From Annona cherimola (Eukaryota; Streptophyta; Magnoliopsida; Magnoliales; Annonaceae), in the NCBI GenBank assembly GCA_030490835.1, contig CM059971.1, forward strand, positions 45,308,012 through 45,372,011: DNA of 64,000 nucleotides, written 5' to 3'. Each line of letters starts with the position of its first letter. The stretch's first letter is position 1. Positions 21,417 through 31,640 of the stretch are shown piece by piece. A program made the position numbers and the translations under genes. The notes beneath the pieces are model-generated. The model saw only the letters and a list, made by a program, of their open reading frames with translations, made no database searches and was not told the origin of the DNA.

Positions 21417-23304
21417 GTTTAAGAGCTCATAATCCACCCTAAACTTCATTTCCTTTCACTTGAACCCTTAATTGCATAGTTGCTATTAAATTCTCATTTA
21501 ATATCCTAATTAAGGGCATTATAAATCCTCATTCAAGGATTCATTATGAATCATATTCACATCCCATAAATTGAGTTAGAAAAAGTAGATTTAAATCATT
21601 CAAACTCAATTATATACTTACTTGGATTGAGTAGCACTTAAACTCAACTTCTTAAGCTAATTTCCTTAGCTTATTTCCTCATATTCTTTTCCTTTTTCTT
21701 CCCTTATTCTTGAATTCAAACTTTCTGGGAGAGGAGAATGTGCACTGCTGGAAAAGGGCTAAGCTCCTTGAATTTTTTTCTATCTTTCAAGTATAGGTGC
21801 ATATGGACGTTCACTTGGAATGTAGTTGGAATTTCCAGCTTGTGGACCCCACTTGCCCCATCATTTTTCGATTATTTTAATGTATACTTATCTCCCTTGC
21901 TGACATGGCAAATTGTGGTCCATGTAAATTACATTTTTCTTAAATAAAAATTTAGCAATTATCCAATACATTAATCATCACCAAGCTGTCCACCTGATCA
22001 CGTCCCATGTAGTTGTTGCTTTTTCATTTTTTACAATGAATTTGCAGCCTTTTTTATGCATATTTATATACCCTATTATGTAGGCTAATTAGGCATGCAT
22101 TTATCATTTTTATAAAATTAAAAAAAAATCAGATTTCTAGCTATTTGGACGGCCCACCTTTCAGCTCCATTTTGCTATACATGTACATGTCCCTATTTCA
22201 GCTGCCTTCTGAATTTTTTTCCACCATTTTGTGCTTTAAATTAATTTCCATTTAATTACCTAGTAATTAGCCTACTTAGGGTCAATTTAAGATAATTAAA
22301 AAAATCACAAAAATCCCCAAAAGCTGTCATACCGTCCACATCACCTTCATGCACCCTTGCTGTCTATTTTTTCATCTCATCTCAATGACCTGGATTTGCT
22401 TCTTTTAATCACGGGTTTCCACTCTAATTTAATGCACATTTACCCACATTATACCACAGCTGACTTTGGTCATATATTTTATTAAAAAATATTTCACAAA
22501 ATCCAATTTAATGGACTGTTTGGACGTCCATACCTACCACATAAGCTATGCTCCTTTGAGCTACTTAATTCACCATTTATTTATGATATAATTGCAAAGA
22601 TATTTCCATTTTCAGTAATTCATAAAATAACCTACAATTTACCTCCTTTTGACACCTCAATTTTTTCCTTATTCATTTGATTATTTTACTTATTTTTAAC
22701 ATAAATGCTAATCACTTTTTGGGATGAAAAGTCAAAAGCATTGATCCCAATTTCGTGCAAGCCTAATCTCATCATCATTTGCATGATCAAATCCTTTCAT
22801 ATTCTTGATCTCATAATTTTATCCGTCCATTTCAAATTTCATCTCAATCCGATCTTTCTAGCTCAAGTTATGATCGTTTTAAATTTTGGATGGTGATGAT
22901 CAATTATCATCAAAATTTTCAAAATCTAATTTTCCCATGTGATTAAGCACGAAATTATGTGCTTCCCCCTTAATTTTCACCTTAATCTGCCTTAAGGCCA
23001 TCAAGTTATGAATTTTTCAATATTTTCCAACTTGACTCAATAATTAGCCTCCTAATCTCCATTAATCACATCATGAAATTTAACCAATTTTTCACGGAAC
23101 ACTAATGTTTATCCATGCTCATTGTGTGACTTAAATCATATTAATCCATGTTGACTTAAAATGATAAATTTAAACAACATTCATAACCACTGACCTAATG
23201 GCAACAAGTTATAAAAATTGGAAATAATTCATTTATAAATAAATCAATCGTACATATTCATTCAAGTGCATATACATGATTCCTACTTAGGTCAGGGTTT
23301 CACA

Positions 23305-23320
23305 ATCCTCCCCCCCTATA
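23305..23320 (-). other. Polypurine tract of element E
   Basis: On the minus strand the tract reads AGGGGGGAGGAT, directly before the 3' LTR start TGTGAAACCC. This is the plus-strand DNA synthesis primer of an LTR element. An almost identical tract stands at the same place in H (35269-35285). Confidence 0.85.
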
Positions 23321-23363
23321 ATAGGTTTCGTCCCAAAACCGTCTATTCTTTAAATAACTGGGG

Positions 23364-24329
23364 TTATTTTCTTTTTAGTTCTTCCCTTAGTTCCCATGTA
23401 GCTTCACCTTCGGAATATCGGTTCCATTGAACCTTTACATATTCTATCTTTCTATTCCGAAGCTTCTGTACCTTATGATCCAAGATTCTAATGGGTCTTT
23501 CCTCATAGTTTAGATGATCTTGGATCGGTAGATTTTCTGCTACCAGTACATGGGTAGGATCTGCTACATATTTCCTAAGCATGAAAATATGAAAAACATT
23601 ATGTACTAAGGCTAGTGTCGGAGGTAAAGCAATTCTATAAGCTAACTTTTCAATCTTCTCCAACATTTCAGATGGTCCAATATACCTGGGATTCAGCTTA
23701 CCCCTTTTTTCAAATCTTGTAATTCCTTTGAATGACGTCACCTTTATAAATACTTGCTCCCCAACTTGGATATTCAAATCATTTCTTTTGCAATCTGTGT
23801 AACTCTTTTGCCAACTCTGGGCTGTGAGTATACGTTGGCGAATAACTTGTACTTTGACTGCCATTCTCTGAGATAAATCTAGGATTAGTTTCTTCTCTCC
23901 AACTTCATCCTAGTTCAATGGCGTTCTACATCGTCGTCCATACAATGCTTCAAATGGAGCCATTTGAATACTAGCCTGATAGCTATTATTGTACGCAAAC
24001 TCAACTATAGATACGTATTCATCCCATGAACCACCAAATTCCAAAGTACACATACGGAGCATGTCCTCGATGATTTGATTTACTCGCTCCATTTGTCCAT
24101 CTATTTGGGGATGAAAAGCGGTACTAAACTTGAGTTGGGTGCTTAGGGTTTCGTGCAAACTTTTTCAAAATCGAGATGTGAATGTCGTGTCTCGATCGGA
24201 AACTATTGACTTAGGCACACCATGAAGTCGTACTATTTTCTTATATTAGACTTTAGCTAATCTTTTTTCTGCATATGTTCTCTTTATGGGTATAAAATGA
24301 GCAACTTTAGACAACCTATGTACTGTTAC
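23364..24329 (-). pseudogene. Integrase core C-half and chromodomain (element E)
   Basis: The frame gives the second catalytic Asp in SIVSDRDTTF, then FHPQIDGQMERVNQIIEDML with the third acidic residue, YNNSYQ and ALYGRRCRTPL. This is followed by the linker (GEQVFIKV, GKLNPRYIGPSEMLEKI, HNVFHIFMLRKY) and a C-terminal chromodomain (RPIRILDHKVQKLR, VKVQWNR, EATWE). Chromodomains at this place mark chromoviruses, where they steer integration to heterochromatin. Stops interrupt the core between 24158 and 24330 and again between 23864 and 23910. It is in the same frame as the integrase N-half (24330-24818). Confidence 0.9.
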
Positions 24330-24818
24330 CTATATAGAATCATTCCCAGTCTGAGTCTTAGGTAGTCTTTCAATAAAATCCATGGTAATATCATCCCATT
24401 TCCATTCAGGAACTTCCAAGGATTGTAATTTTCCAGATGCCCTTTGATGATCAACTTTCACCCTTTGGCAAGTTAAGCACTTAGCTACGTATTCTGCGAT
24501 CTCTCTTTTCATATTATTCCTCCAATATGCTTTCTTGAGATCATGATATATCTTAGTGCTTCCTGGATGAATGAAAAATGGTGAAAAATGTGTCTCTTTA
24601 AGAATCTGCTCTTTCAACTCAGCAGTATTAGGTATGCATACACGACCTTTGTACCGATACATACGTTGTTCATCAACAGAAAATTCAGTCAATCCTTTCT
24701 TCATCATTTTCTCTACATGGGCATATAGGTCTGTATCTTTTTGCTGCGCAGTTTTAATTTGCTCGAATAATGATGATTGTATGTACATTTGAACCTCGTT
24801 TGAACTCCAGGGGGACAT
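24330..24818 (-). pseudogene. Integrase N-half: HHCC zinc domain and first catalytic Asp (element E)
   Basis: HPGSTKIYHDLKKAYWRNNM followed by CLTCQRVK is the His-His-Cys-Cys zinc-binding domain. WKWDDITMDFIERLP carries the first catalytic Asp. A TAG replaces the Trp that should follow NDSI. The upstream RNase H region joins it through a frameshift. Integrase would insert element cDNA into host DNA; this copy cannot. Confidence 0.9.
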
Positions 24819-24889
24819 ACAATTAATTCTAACTGTCTTATCTCCTGAAGCAATCTTTCCTGTTTTGTGATAAGGTGCGCTATGCTGAC

Positions 24890-25490
24890 ATTTCTGCTCA
24901 ATGCATCGGGTACTACGTTTGCCTTACCTGAATGGTATAGTATCTCTAAATCATAATCCTTTAATAACTCGAGTCATCTCCTTTGTCTTATATTCGACTC
25001 TTTTTGAGTGAAAATATACTTAAGGCTCTTGTGATCTGTATAAATTTCACACCTAGTACCATACAGGTAACGTCTCCATATTTTTAAGGCAACCACCACT
25101 GCTGCTAATTCTAAATCATGAGTGGGGTAGCTTATCTCATTAGGCATCAATTGTCACGATGCATAAGCTATCACCTTTCCCCTCTACATCAACACACAAC
25201 CCAAACCCTTTCTTGAAGCATCACTATAAACTACAAAACCTTCATTTCCTTCAGGTAGGGTTAGGATAGGTGCTTCTACCAACCGCTGCTTTAACTCCTG
25301 AAAACTACATTCACATTCTTCAGACCATGCATACCTAACTCCTTTACAAGTTAATCTTGTTAATGGGACTGATAACTGAGAAAATCCTTCAACAAACCTT
25401 CTGTAATACCCTGTTAACCCAAGAAAACTTCAGATTTCTGTGATGGTCGTCAGCCTTTGCCATTTCAAAATTTCCTCAATCTTTTAAGGA
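24890..25490 (-). pseudogene. RNase H region (element E)
   Basis: The minus-strand translation shows LTGYYRRFVEGFS, then [34 protein letters not shown] and [10 protein letters not shown], with the RNase H acidic residues in YSDAS, LEL and YTD, and the closing PDALSR. In-frame stops follow GCVLM, AYAS and RQRR. The domain would degrade the RNA template during reverse transcription. The frame changes relative to the integrase part. Confidence 0.85.
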
Positions 25491-26208
25491 TCAACCTAAA
25501 TTCCTTTTTCTGATATTATATGACCCAGAAATCCTATTTGCTTCAACCAAAATTTACATTTCTTTAATTTAGCATAGAATTTCTCTTTCCTCAGCCTTTC
25601 CAATACCTTTCGCAAATGAAACTCATGTTCTTTCTTTGTTTTGGAGTAAATCAGGACATCGTCGATAAATACCACCACAAATTGATCAAGATAGTCCCGA
25701 AATACCCTATTCATCGAATCCATAAATACAGCAGGGGCATTAGTGAGCCCAAAAGGCATCATAAAAAATTCATAATGTCCATACCTAGTTCGAAAAGCTG
25801 TTTTGTGAACATCGGTAGGACATATTCTCAACTGATGATACCCTGACTGTAAATCAATCTTAGAGAAAGTGGTAGCTCCTTGCAATTGATCAAACAAATC
25901 ATCGATCCTGGGTAGTGAATATTTATTTTTCACCGTGACCTTATTTAATTCCCTGTAAGCCATCATAGTCTCAAACTTCCATCCTTTTTCCTTACAAATA
26001 ATACTGGAGCTCCCCAAGGAGATATACTGGGTCTGATAAAACCTTTATCTAATAGCTTTTGTATTTGAGTCCTTAACTCATTCATTTCAGCCAGTGCCAT
26101 TCTATATGGAGTCTTCGTTATCGGAGCCATACCTGGTATGATATCTATAGTCATATCTATTTCTCTTTGTGAAGGTAATGTGGTTAATTCCCTTGATAAA
26201 TACATCAA
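25491..26208 (-). pseudogene. Reverse transcriptase (element E)
   Basis: [38 protein letters not shown] and VRKKDGSLR lie in one frame (25963-26208). A frameshift near 25980 leads to [47 protein letters not shown] and the catalytic FIDDVLIYS. These are the usual Ty3/gypsy RT motifs, with Phe in place of Tyr in the YxDD box as is common. The palm and fingers are complete apart from the frame breaks. It is non-functional. Confidence 0.92.
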
Positions 26209-26830
26209 GAAATTCTCTCACCTCAGGGATTTGATTTATTTCTACCTCTGTACCTTTCTCCACATTAACTGATACCAGATAAGCTTGACATCTTTGGCGG
26301 ATCATTTTGACCACTTCCATGGACGATGTTAATATCGTAGAATTTTCAGGTTGTCTTAGCTTTTCAATGGCTATTTCTTTTTCTGGGGCCGCTTCAAATT
26401 GTACTTTCTTATTCTTGCAATCAATCATAACTCCCCATTGACTCAGCCAATTCATACCCAATATTACATCAAATTCTGTCATAGGTAATAGGATCAAGTT
26501 GGTTTCTAAAATCAACGATCCTATCCTAATTAGGCATGCTTTACATACTTGTCTAGTACTAGCTAATCTATACACAGGGAATTCTACGTGGATTATCTCA
26601 TTGATTTCCTCTACCGGTAGCGCAGGGGTGACCACATATTGACATGCTATGAATGAGTGACTAGCACCAGAATCAAACAAGGCAACTACCGAATTTCCTA
26701 AAATATAGACCATACTTGTGACCACCTTCTCCTCTTGCTCCTGAGACTCTGTCCAAGTCAAAGCATGCACATGTACCGGATTCGTGGTAATTCCCTGCTT
26801 ATTTGTTGTTCTAGGTATCCTGAGTTGCGC
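26130..26830 (-). pseudogene. Aspartic protease (element E)
   Basis: ALFDSGASHSFI carries the catalytic Asp-Ser-Gly. ILLPMTEFDVILGMNWL is the second conserved strand of retroviral-type proteases. It is in the same frame as gag, separated from it by one TAA (about 26857) where a Gln codon is likely, so gag-pol was one polyprotein. A frameshift near 26200 separates it from RT. It would process the polyprotein. Confidence 0.9.
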
Positions 26831-26854
26831 GGGTCTTCCATGTCCTTGTGACGT

Positions 26855-28084
26855 TTATGCCTTATTCAGACAGTTCGGAGCGATATGTCCTGTTTGGTCA
26901 CAAATATAATATTTAATGACATTTACTTTAGCTGCTCTGCATTCCTTGGCTACATGGCCTGCTTGCCCACATTTATAGCACCAATTTGAGCCTTTTAAAC
27001 ACTCACTTGCATGTCGCCTTTGACATTTTTTGCAGAAAGGCAAGAGTTTCTTCTTTGGGGCTCCTCTTCCTTTCTTCACATGTCCTTTCTTAGCCCTTTC
27101 TTTCCACGGTTCAGCTTCCTTTTTTCCAAAGCTGAACATCTTTGACCCAAGTCTTAGTTCTTGTGTTCTCAATGCCTCAATTTCCAATGCTCTTGCCCTC
27201 TCCAGACATGAAGCATAATCTTTAATTAACAAAGGGGCAAGGCTTTCTCTAAGGTACGACCTTAGTCCTTGTTGAAATCTTTGTGCCTTATTTTCTGGCA
27301 CATTGGCAATGAACTTTGTAGCATATTCAGTGACAGACATCCTCCCTCGATAAAGCCTTTCAAATTCTATCACTTTCTGACTTTATAATCCAACAGGGAG
27401 GTATTCCTTATTGAACTCCTCAACAAATGTCTACCAGGACACCTATTCTGGTCATGGCATTGTGACCAACATTGTTTCCCACCATTCATGTGCGTCTTTG
27501 ATCAATAAATGTGTGGTGCAAAATACCTTCTGCCGATCATTACACAGAGATATTTTGAATAATTTCTTGATCTCCGTTATGCATTGCTCGGCCTGTACTG
27601 GGTCAGGTTCTCCTGAAAATTTTGGGGGTCGCTGGGCTAAGAATGCATTAATCGCCCTTCTATTAGCTTTCATTAACTGATTTTCATCTTCTGTAGGTGT
27701 TGTCGTGGGAGTCAAGTCAGTCGTCGGAATGACTCTATCTCTTTCAGTACTGCCCAACTGGGCCTGCTGTGTCCTTTCTCATAAACCCTGAATAATATCT
27801 GCAGTCTATGCTGCCCAATCGCGAGTAGCCTGCTGCATTGCTTCCTTTACTGCTGCAGCTACCCTTTCTTTTATGAGTCGAGCCTATTTTGACTCATATT
27901 CTTCTCCTACATTTCTTTCTGGACTTAAGTTTTCTCATCTTTGTCGAGTTCTTGAACTTTCCTTACTTGATTCAAGTTCCGGCCTTTTAGACCTGCTAGT
28001 CTCTCCAACCTCATGTTGGCTGGGGACTTCTTCAGCAACTTATTTTCCTTTCTTGGTTCTCCTTCCTGATCTTGTTTCCGCCAT
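26855..28084 (-). pseudogene. gag (element E)
   Basis: ATG at 28084 starts a basic N-terminus (MAETRSGRRTKKGK). Then come RPPKFSGEPDPVQAEQ, HEWWETM, FERLYRGRMSVTEYATKF (the gag retrotransposon domain) and a Lys-rich linker, followed by zinc knuckles: CKKCQRRHASEC (atypical), CYKCGQAGHVAKEC, and YYICDQTGHIAPNC, in which the first Cys is lost. The whole 410-codon span is in one frame but has several stops, five of them before residue 110. It encodes the capsid and RNA-binding proteins of the element. Confidence 0.9.
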
Positions 28085-28490
28085 AATATTTTTCTGAATA
28101 TATAAAAGCACATAATCTTTCATTCATAATTATTGTTAGATCATCATCGCATAATTGATAATCAATTTGCACATTCACAATCATCTTTTAACATTCATCA
28201 TCATAAACATTCACATCATTCATTCATTTCATATTATTCACATTAATAAACATCCATCATCATTCATTCCATAAACCATAGTTTTTAACATCACAAAATA
28301 TGTTACACACATCACACTTATATATACACATCACATCATAACAAAGTATCCTTATCTCATAATTATACATATTGAAGTTCATTAAAATAAAGAAAATTCA
28401 TTGTCTACCCGCTCTCCTACTAAAGTAGCAATAACGCCTATGCCTAGGCGATATTTGGCTAGGTTCCTCTGTGATGGTACTAGTGTCTGA

Positions 28491-29177
28491 CTAGGCAGGG
28501 TTGTTCTCTTCTCCGCTATCATTATTATCATCACTACTATCATTACTGCTATCACTTTCATCATTCTCTTCTTCTTCGTCCTCAACTGGTTCAAGGTATC
28601 GTAATGGTGCTCCAAGTGCAAACAAATTACCAGTACTCCTATCTACATGAATCATAACCTCACCAGGATGAGGAATAGGTTCAGGTGGGTCTATAAATCC
28701 TCGAGCACGACCCTCTTCTATGAAAGGAACCATCTCTTTCTCTCTCTGTCGAATATTCTCCCAACTCATTCCATATCGGAATTGAAGATACCCCCCTTCA
28801 AACTTATACCAGGGTCCTAAATTAGGAGGTACAGGTGCTGGAGTATTGTCCCAAAACTGCTGAAGATCCTGGGGATATATGTAGTCTGTGGGAGTTCGAA
28901 GGGTCCCTAAAAATCCAAGGCAAAATGTCGAAAGAACCTCATCTCTAGGAGCCCTGTTGCTAGACTACTCAATATTTTGGCCTCTGCTGATAACTGCCTT
29001 GCAGATGGGGTGGAGGATACCTAGGGGGAAACCTGGAGTTACTGATGGAAAAGAATACACATCCTGTTATGAGTCTAACCACCTATTGACATTTTCTTCT
29101 GTTTTTCGTTTCTTCTCTTCTTCCATCTCCTTCTTTAACTCCTCAAAACTCATAACTCGTTTCCCCTTATGAGCCAT
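28491..29177 (-). pseudogene. Extra ORF between primer-binding site and gag (element E)
   Basis: One frame runs from ATG 29177 to 28491 (229 codons) with only two stops (TAA 29067-29069, TAG 28965-28967). It starts MAHKGKRVMSFEELKKEMEE (Lys/Glu-rich, helical), has a central part with WYKFEGGYLQFRYGMSWEN and FIEEGRARGFIDPPEP, then ends in a strongly acidic Asp/Glu/Ser tail. I do not recognise it. It lies on the gag-pol strand, about 165 bases after the primer-binding site, and about 400 AT-rich bases separate it from gag. Tat/Ogre elements carry an ORF in this place; the typical Tekay/Del layout does not. It could be an accessory protein or a captured gene. Confidence 0.65.
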
Positions 29178-29340
29178 CTGTTCAAATATATAACTGAATT
29201 AGTTATACAATAAAAATAGCACATTACAAATCATCATATATCATCCAACACATCATGATTATGACCTATACAATCATCATAAAATCCTATATATCATATT
29301 CAATCATCAGACTTAGACTTTTCCACGCCTATTTACCAGC

Positions 29341-29356
29341 CCATGCTTTGATACCA
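29341..29356 (-). other. Primer-binding site of element E (tRNA-iMet)
   Basis: On the minus strand it reads TGGTATCAAAGCATGG, five bases after the 5' LTR end. It matches the 3' end of plant initiator tRNA-Met (TGGTATCAGAGC) with one change, G to A. Confidence 0.9.
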
Positions 29357-30672
29357 AGCTCTGTGACTGTGAAACCCGGACCAAAGTAAGGTTTATTTAT
29401 ATGCAATTGGCATATAAATATGAATCAAGTATAATTTAGTGGAACTATGTGTGGCGCCCCGAACTAAGACGTCGCTTCCTTACTTCAAGATCCTATCGAT
29501 TGGTAAATGTGAATCAGGATTGTTGCCTGATCACGTGGCAGGTTCTTAATTGGAATACGCCCAAATTTTTTTCGTTTATTCATCTGTCATCATTCATAAC
29601 TTGACATGAAAATCATCACACATTGTGACATTTCACTTGTAATAAAATTCATCATTTCATTCATAACATCCTTTCATGCCTGTCATTATTCACTCAATCA
29701 TTGTACACATCTGTGGCGCCCCGAACCGAGACGTCACTTCCTTACCTCAAGATCTATCGATTGGTAAATGTGAATCAGGATTGTTGCCCTGATCACGCGG
29801 CGGGTTTTTAATTGGAATACGTCCAAATTTTTTTCGATTATTCATCTGTCATCATTCAAAATCTTGACATGACAATCATCACACATTGTGACATTTCACT
29901 TGTAATAAAATTCATCATTTCATTCATAGCACCTTTATATGCCTGTCGTTATACACTGAATCATTGAATAAATCATACTTTCATACATTCAGTCATTAAT
30001 TCACCTGGAACTTAGAACTCTAGCTAAGTTCGAATATACATAAACACATAGCATCTTTACCTGCCTTTTTGCAGTGAAAGATTCCTTGTCCTAAGTATCA
30101 TGTTTCATATCCATACATCCATACATTCAACAATTGAATCATATATAGAACTTAATATTCTCATTAAGTTCACATACACATTAGCTTACCTTAGCATATT
30201 TATGCTTTTTCATTCCTCATAGCCTTCAAGGCTATCATCATGGACCTTCCTCCATGTCTGAGGTTCGCAACCTTTTGAGTCTCCTCAGTACCTGTCTAAG
30301 GGTTTGGAAAACAAAACGTGAGTGACAACTCAGTAAGCAAGCGTTTTAGGGCAAGGCTTCTTGAAAACCTTTTTCATAAACATTGGGAATACCTTGTTCC
30401 TGAGGACATGCGTATGTCCTAAAATACCATCATGAAATCCTTTATTATAAGGACAATTTCATGTCCTTGAATGCTTTCATAAAGCATTCATTCTTAAAAT
30501 CATTTACAAGCCGCGCCTGGGCTTGTTTAGGCAAAACATATACATTTTACCTTTAATGATGAGTTTCCATTAATCTTATATGAACATTTTTAATGTTCAT
30601 AGCCATTACATGAAATCATTCGGTTGCCAGTGGACATTTTCCGTCCAAAACAACATAAATACTTAGGCAACG

Positions 30673-30875
30673 GAGACATCTCATGTCTCAAAACATCATT
30701 AACATAAACCATCATAAAATTAAGAGACATTGCATGTCTCAAAACATCATTCGCATAAGCCGTCATAAAATCAAGAGACATTTCATGTCTCAAAACATCA
30801 TGCACATAAGCCATCATAAAATCAAGAGACATTTCATGTCTCAAAACATCATTTACATAACCTTATTGGCAATGG
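30673..30875. repeat. 4 x 51-bp tandem repeat with GAGACAT/ATGTCTC dyads
   Basis: Dyads start at 30673, 30724, 30775 and 30826, exactly 51 bp apart, each followed by AAAACATCAT and ACATAARCC blocks. The same array is at 38898-39100. It keeps frames open on both strands; no gene is implied. It is not a CRISPR array: plant DNA, four units, no unique spacers. Confidence 0.92.
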
Positions 30876-31214
30876 ACATTCATATGTCCTTAAACATCAA
30901 TCACATAAGCCTTTCTCGGCAAAGGACATTCTTATGTCCAAAAATATTCTTTATTTAGGCTTTCTTACAAATGAACATAAATCCTTTTCATAATTCCCCG
31001 TCTTGGGGCTTGTTTATAGCAAACAAGGAAAACCATTTTCATGAATGCATTTGCATAAACACATTTTCTTTAATTCTTGTTATTTACACTTTTGTGTAAA
31101 ATTCCCTTTCTTTTAGGGTAACCATTTCATAAAAATCCCTTTAGGATATTTTCATAAAATCATATTTTCATAACCCAATCTTTGGGCTTTTCAGAAATAA
31201 AACATAAGCAAATG

Positions 31215-31640
31215 CATTTCTCTCCATCCAGTAGTGACACTTAGCAAGTGATCATGCTACCTTTTGGAAGAGAATCCTTAACAACACGCTAGCCAGGCGG
31301 CTGTTCACTTATCCTGCTCCCATCTCAGGGAGGGCGCCGCTGGCACTCCTGCCATCCCTTAGCGACTTGGCCTTATGTAGAGTGGGCCCCGGTCATCCCA
31401 ACCGTGCTCTACAACCAGCCTATTCCTTGTACCGGTGCACCGTACGTTATCCTAACGAACCGCAGTCCGTTTTGGTTTGAAGAACCACAGGCCGCAACCC
31501 ATGTTCTTTTAAACCGGGATCACAGACCGCAGCCTGCATCCATATGCACAAAAATCATAGACCGAAGTCTATATTTAACAATTATTTTCAAAACCATATC
31601 ACAGACCGCAGTCCGTGTCAACTTGTAAGCGAGCGCACCC
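31215..31640. other. GC-rich conserved module of the long LTR (copy in H)
   Basis: In order: CTCTCCATCCAGTAG, hairpin GACACTTAGCAAGTGATC, GCTAGCCAGGCGGCTG, TCCCATCTCAGGGAGGGCGC, CGCTGGC, CTTAGCGACTTGGCC, GGGCCCCGGTCATCCC, and alternating ACCGCAGTCCG/GACCGAAGTC motifs. The core recurs in every LTR that covers this part: 1130-1280 (C), 9420-9500 (D), 19990-20110 and 63230-63350 (E), 39440-39865 (H), 44670-45080 (G), 55060-55280 (F) and 60900-61140 (J). It is the best-kept and most GC-rich part of otherwise AT-rich LTRs, with several dyads. Its function is unknown. Confidence 0.75.

Larger units (their letters stand above)
19345..23304 (-). mobile_element. 3' LTR of element E
   Basis: This 3960-bp LTR starts TGTGGCGCCCCAAACC and ends GGTCAGGGTTTCACA. 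It contains the GC-rich module (about 19990-20110), a 37-bp inverted segment relative to the 5' LTR (20591-20627) with a deletion beside it, a 124-bp tandem duplication (about 21169-21416) and a sense donor-like site AAGTAAGTATA near 21613-21623. It is shorter than the 5.5-6-kb relatives because of these deletions. No gene was seen. Confidence 0.88.

Noticed and set aside
27873..28113. Plus- and minus-frame ORFs of 62-74 codons before gag
   Set aside because: Wrong frames; the gag frame starting at 28084 matches the family although it has stops.
30673..30875. CRISPR-like regularly spaced palindromic repeats
   Set aside because: Plant retrotransposon context, whole 51-bp units repeated with no unique spacers, no cas genes.
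30590..30958. ORFs of 84-91 codons on both strands, repeated at 38815-39183
   Set aside because: Made by the 4 x 51-bp palindromic repeat within the LTR; repetition at +8225 only shows the LTR pair.
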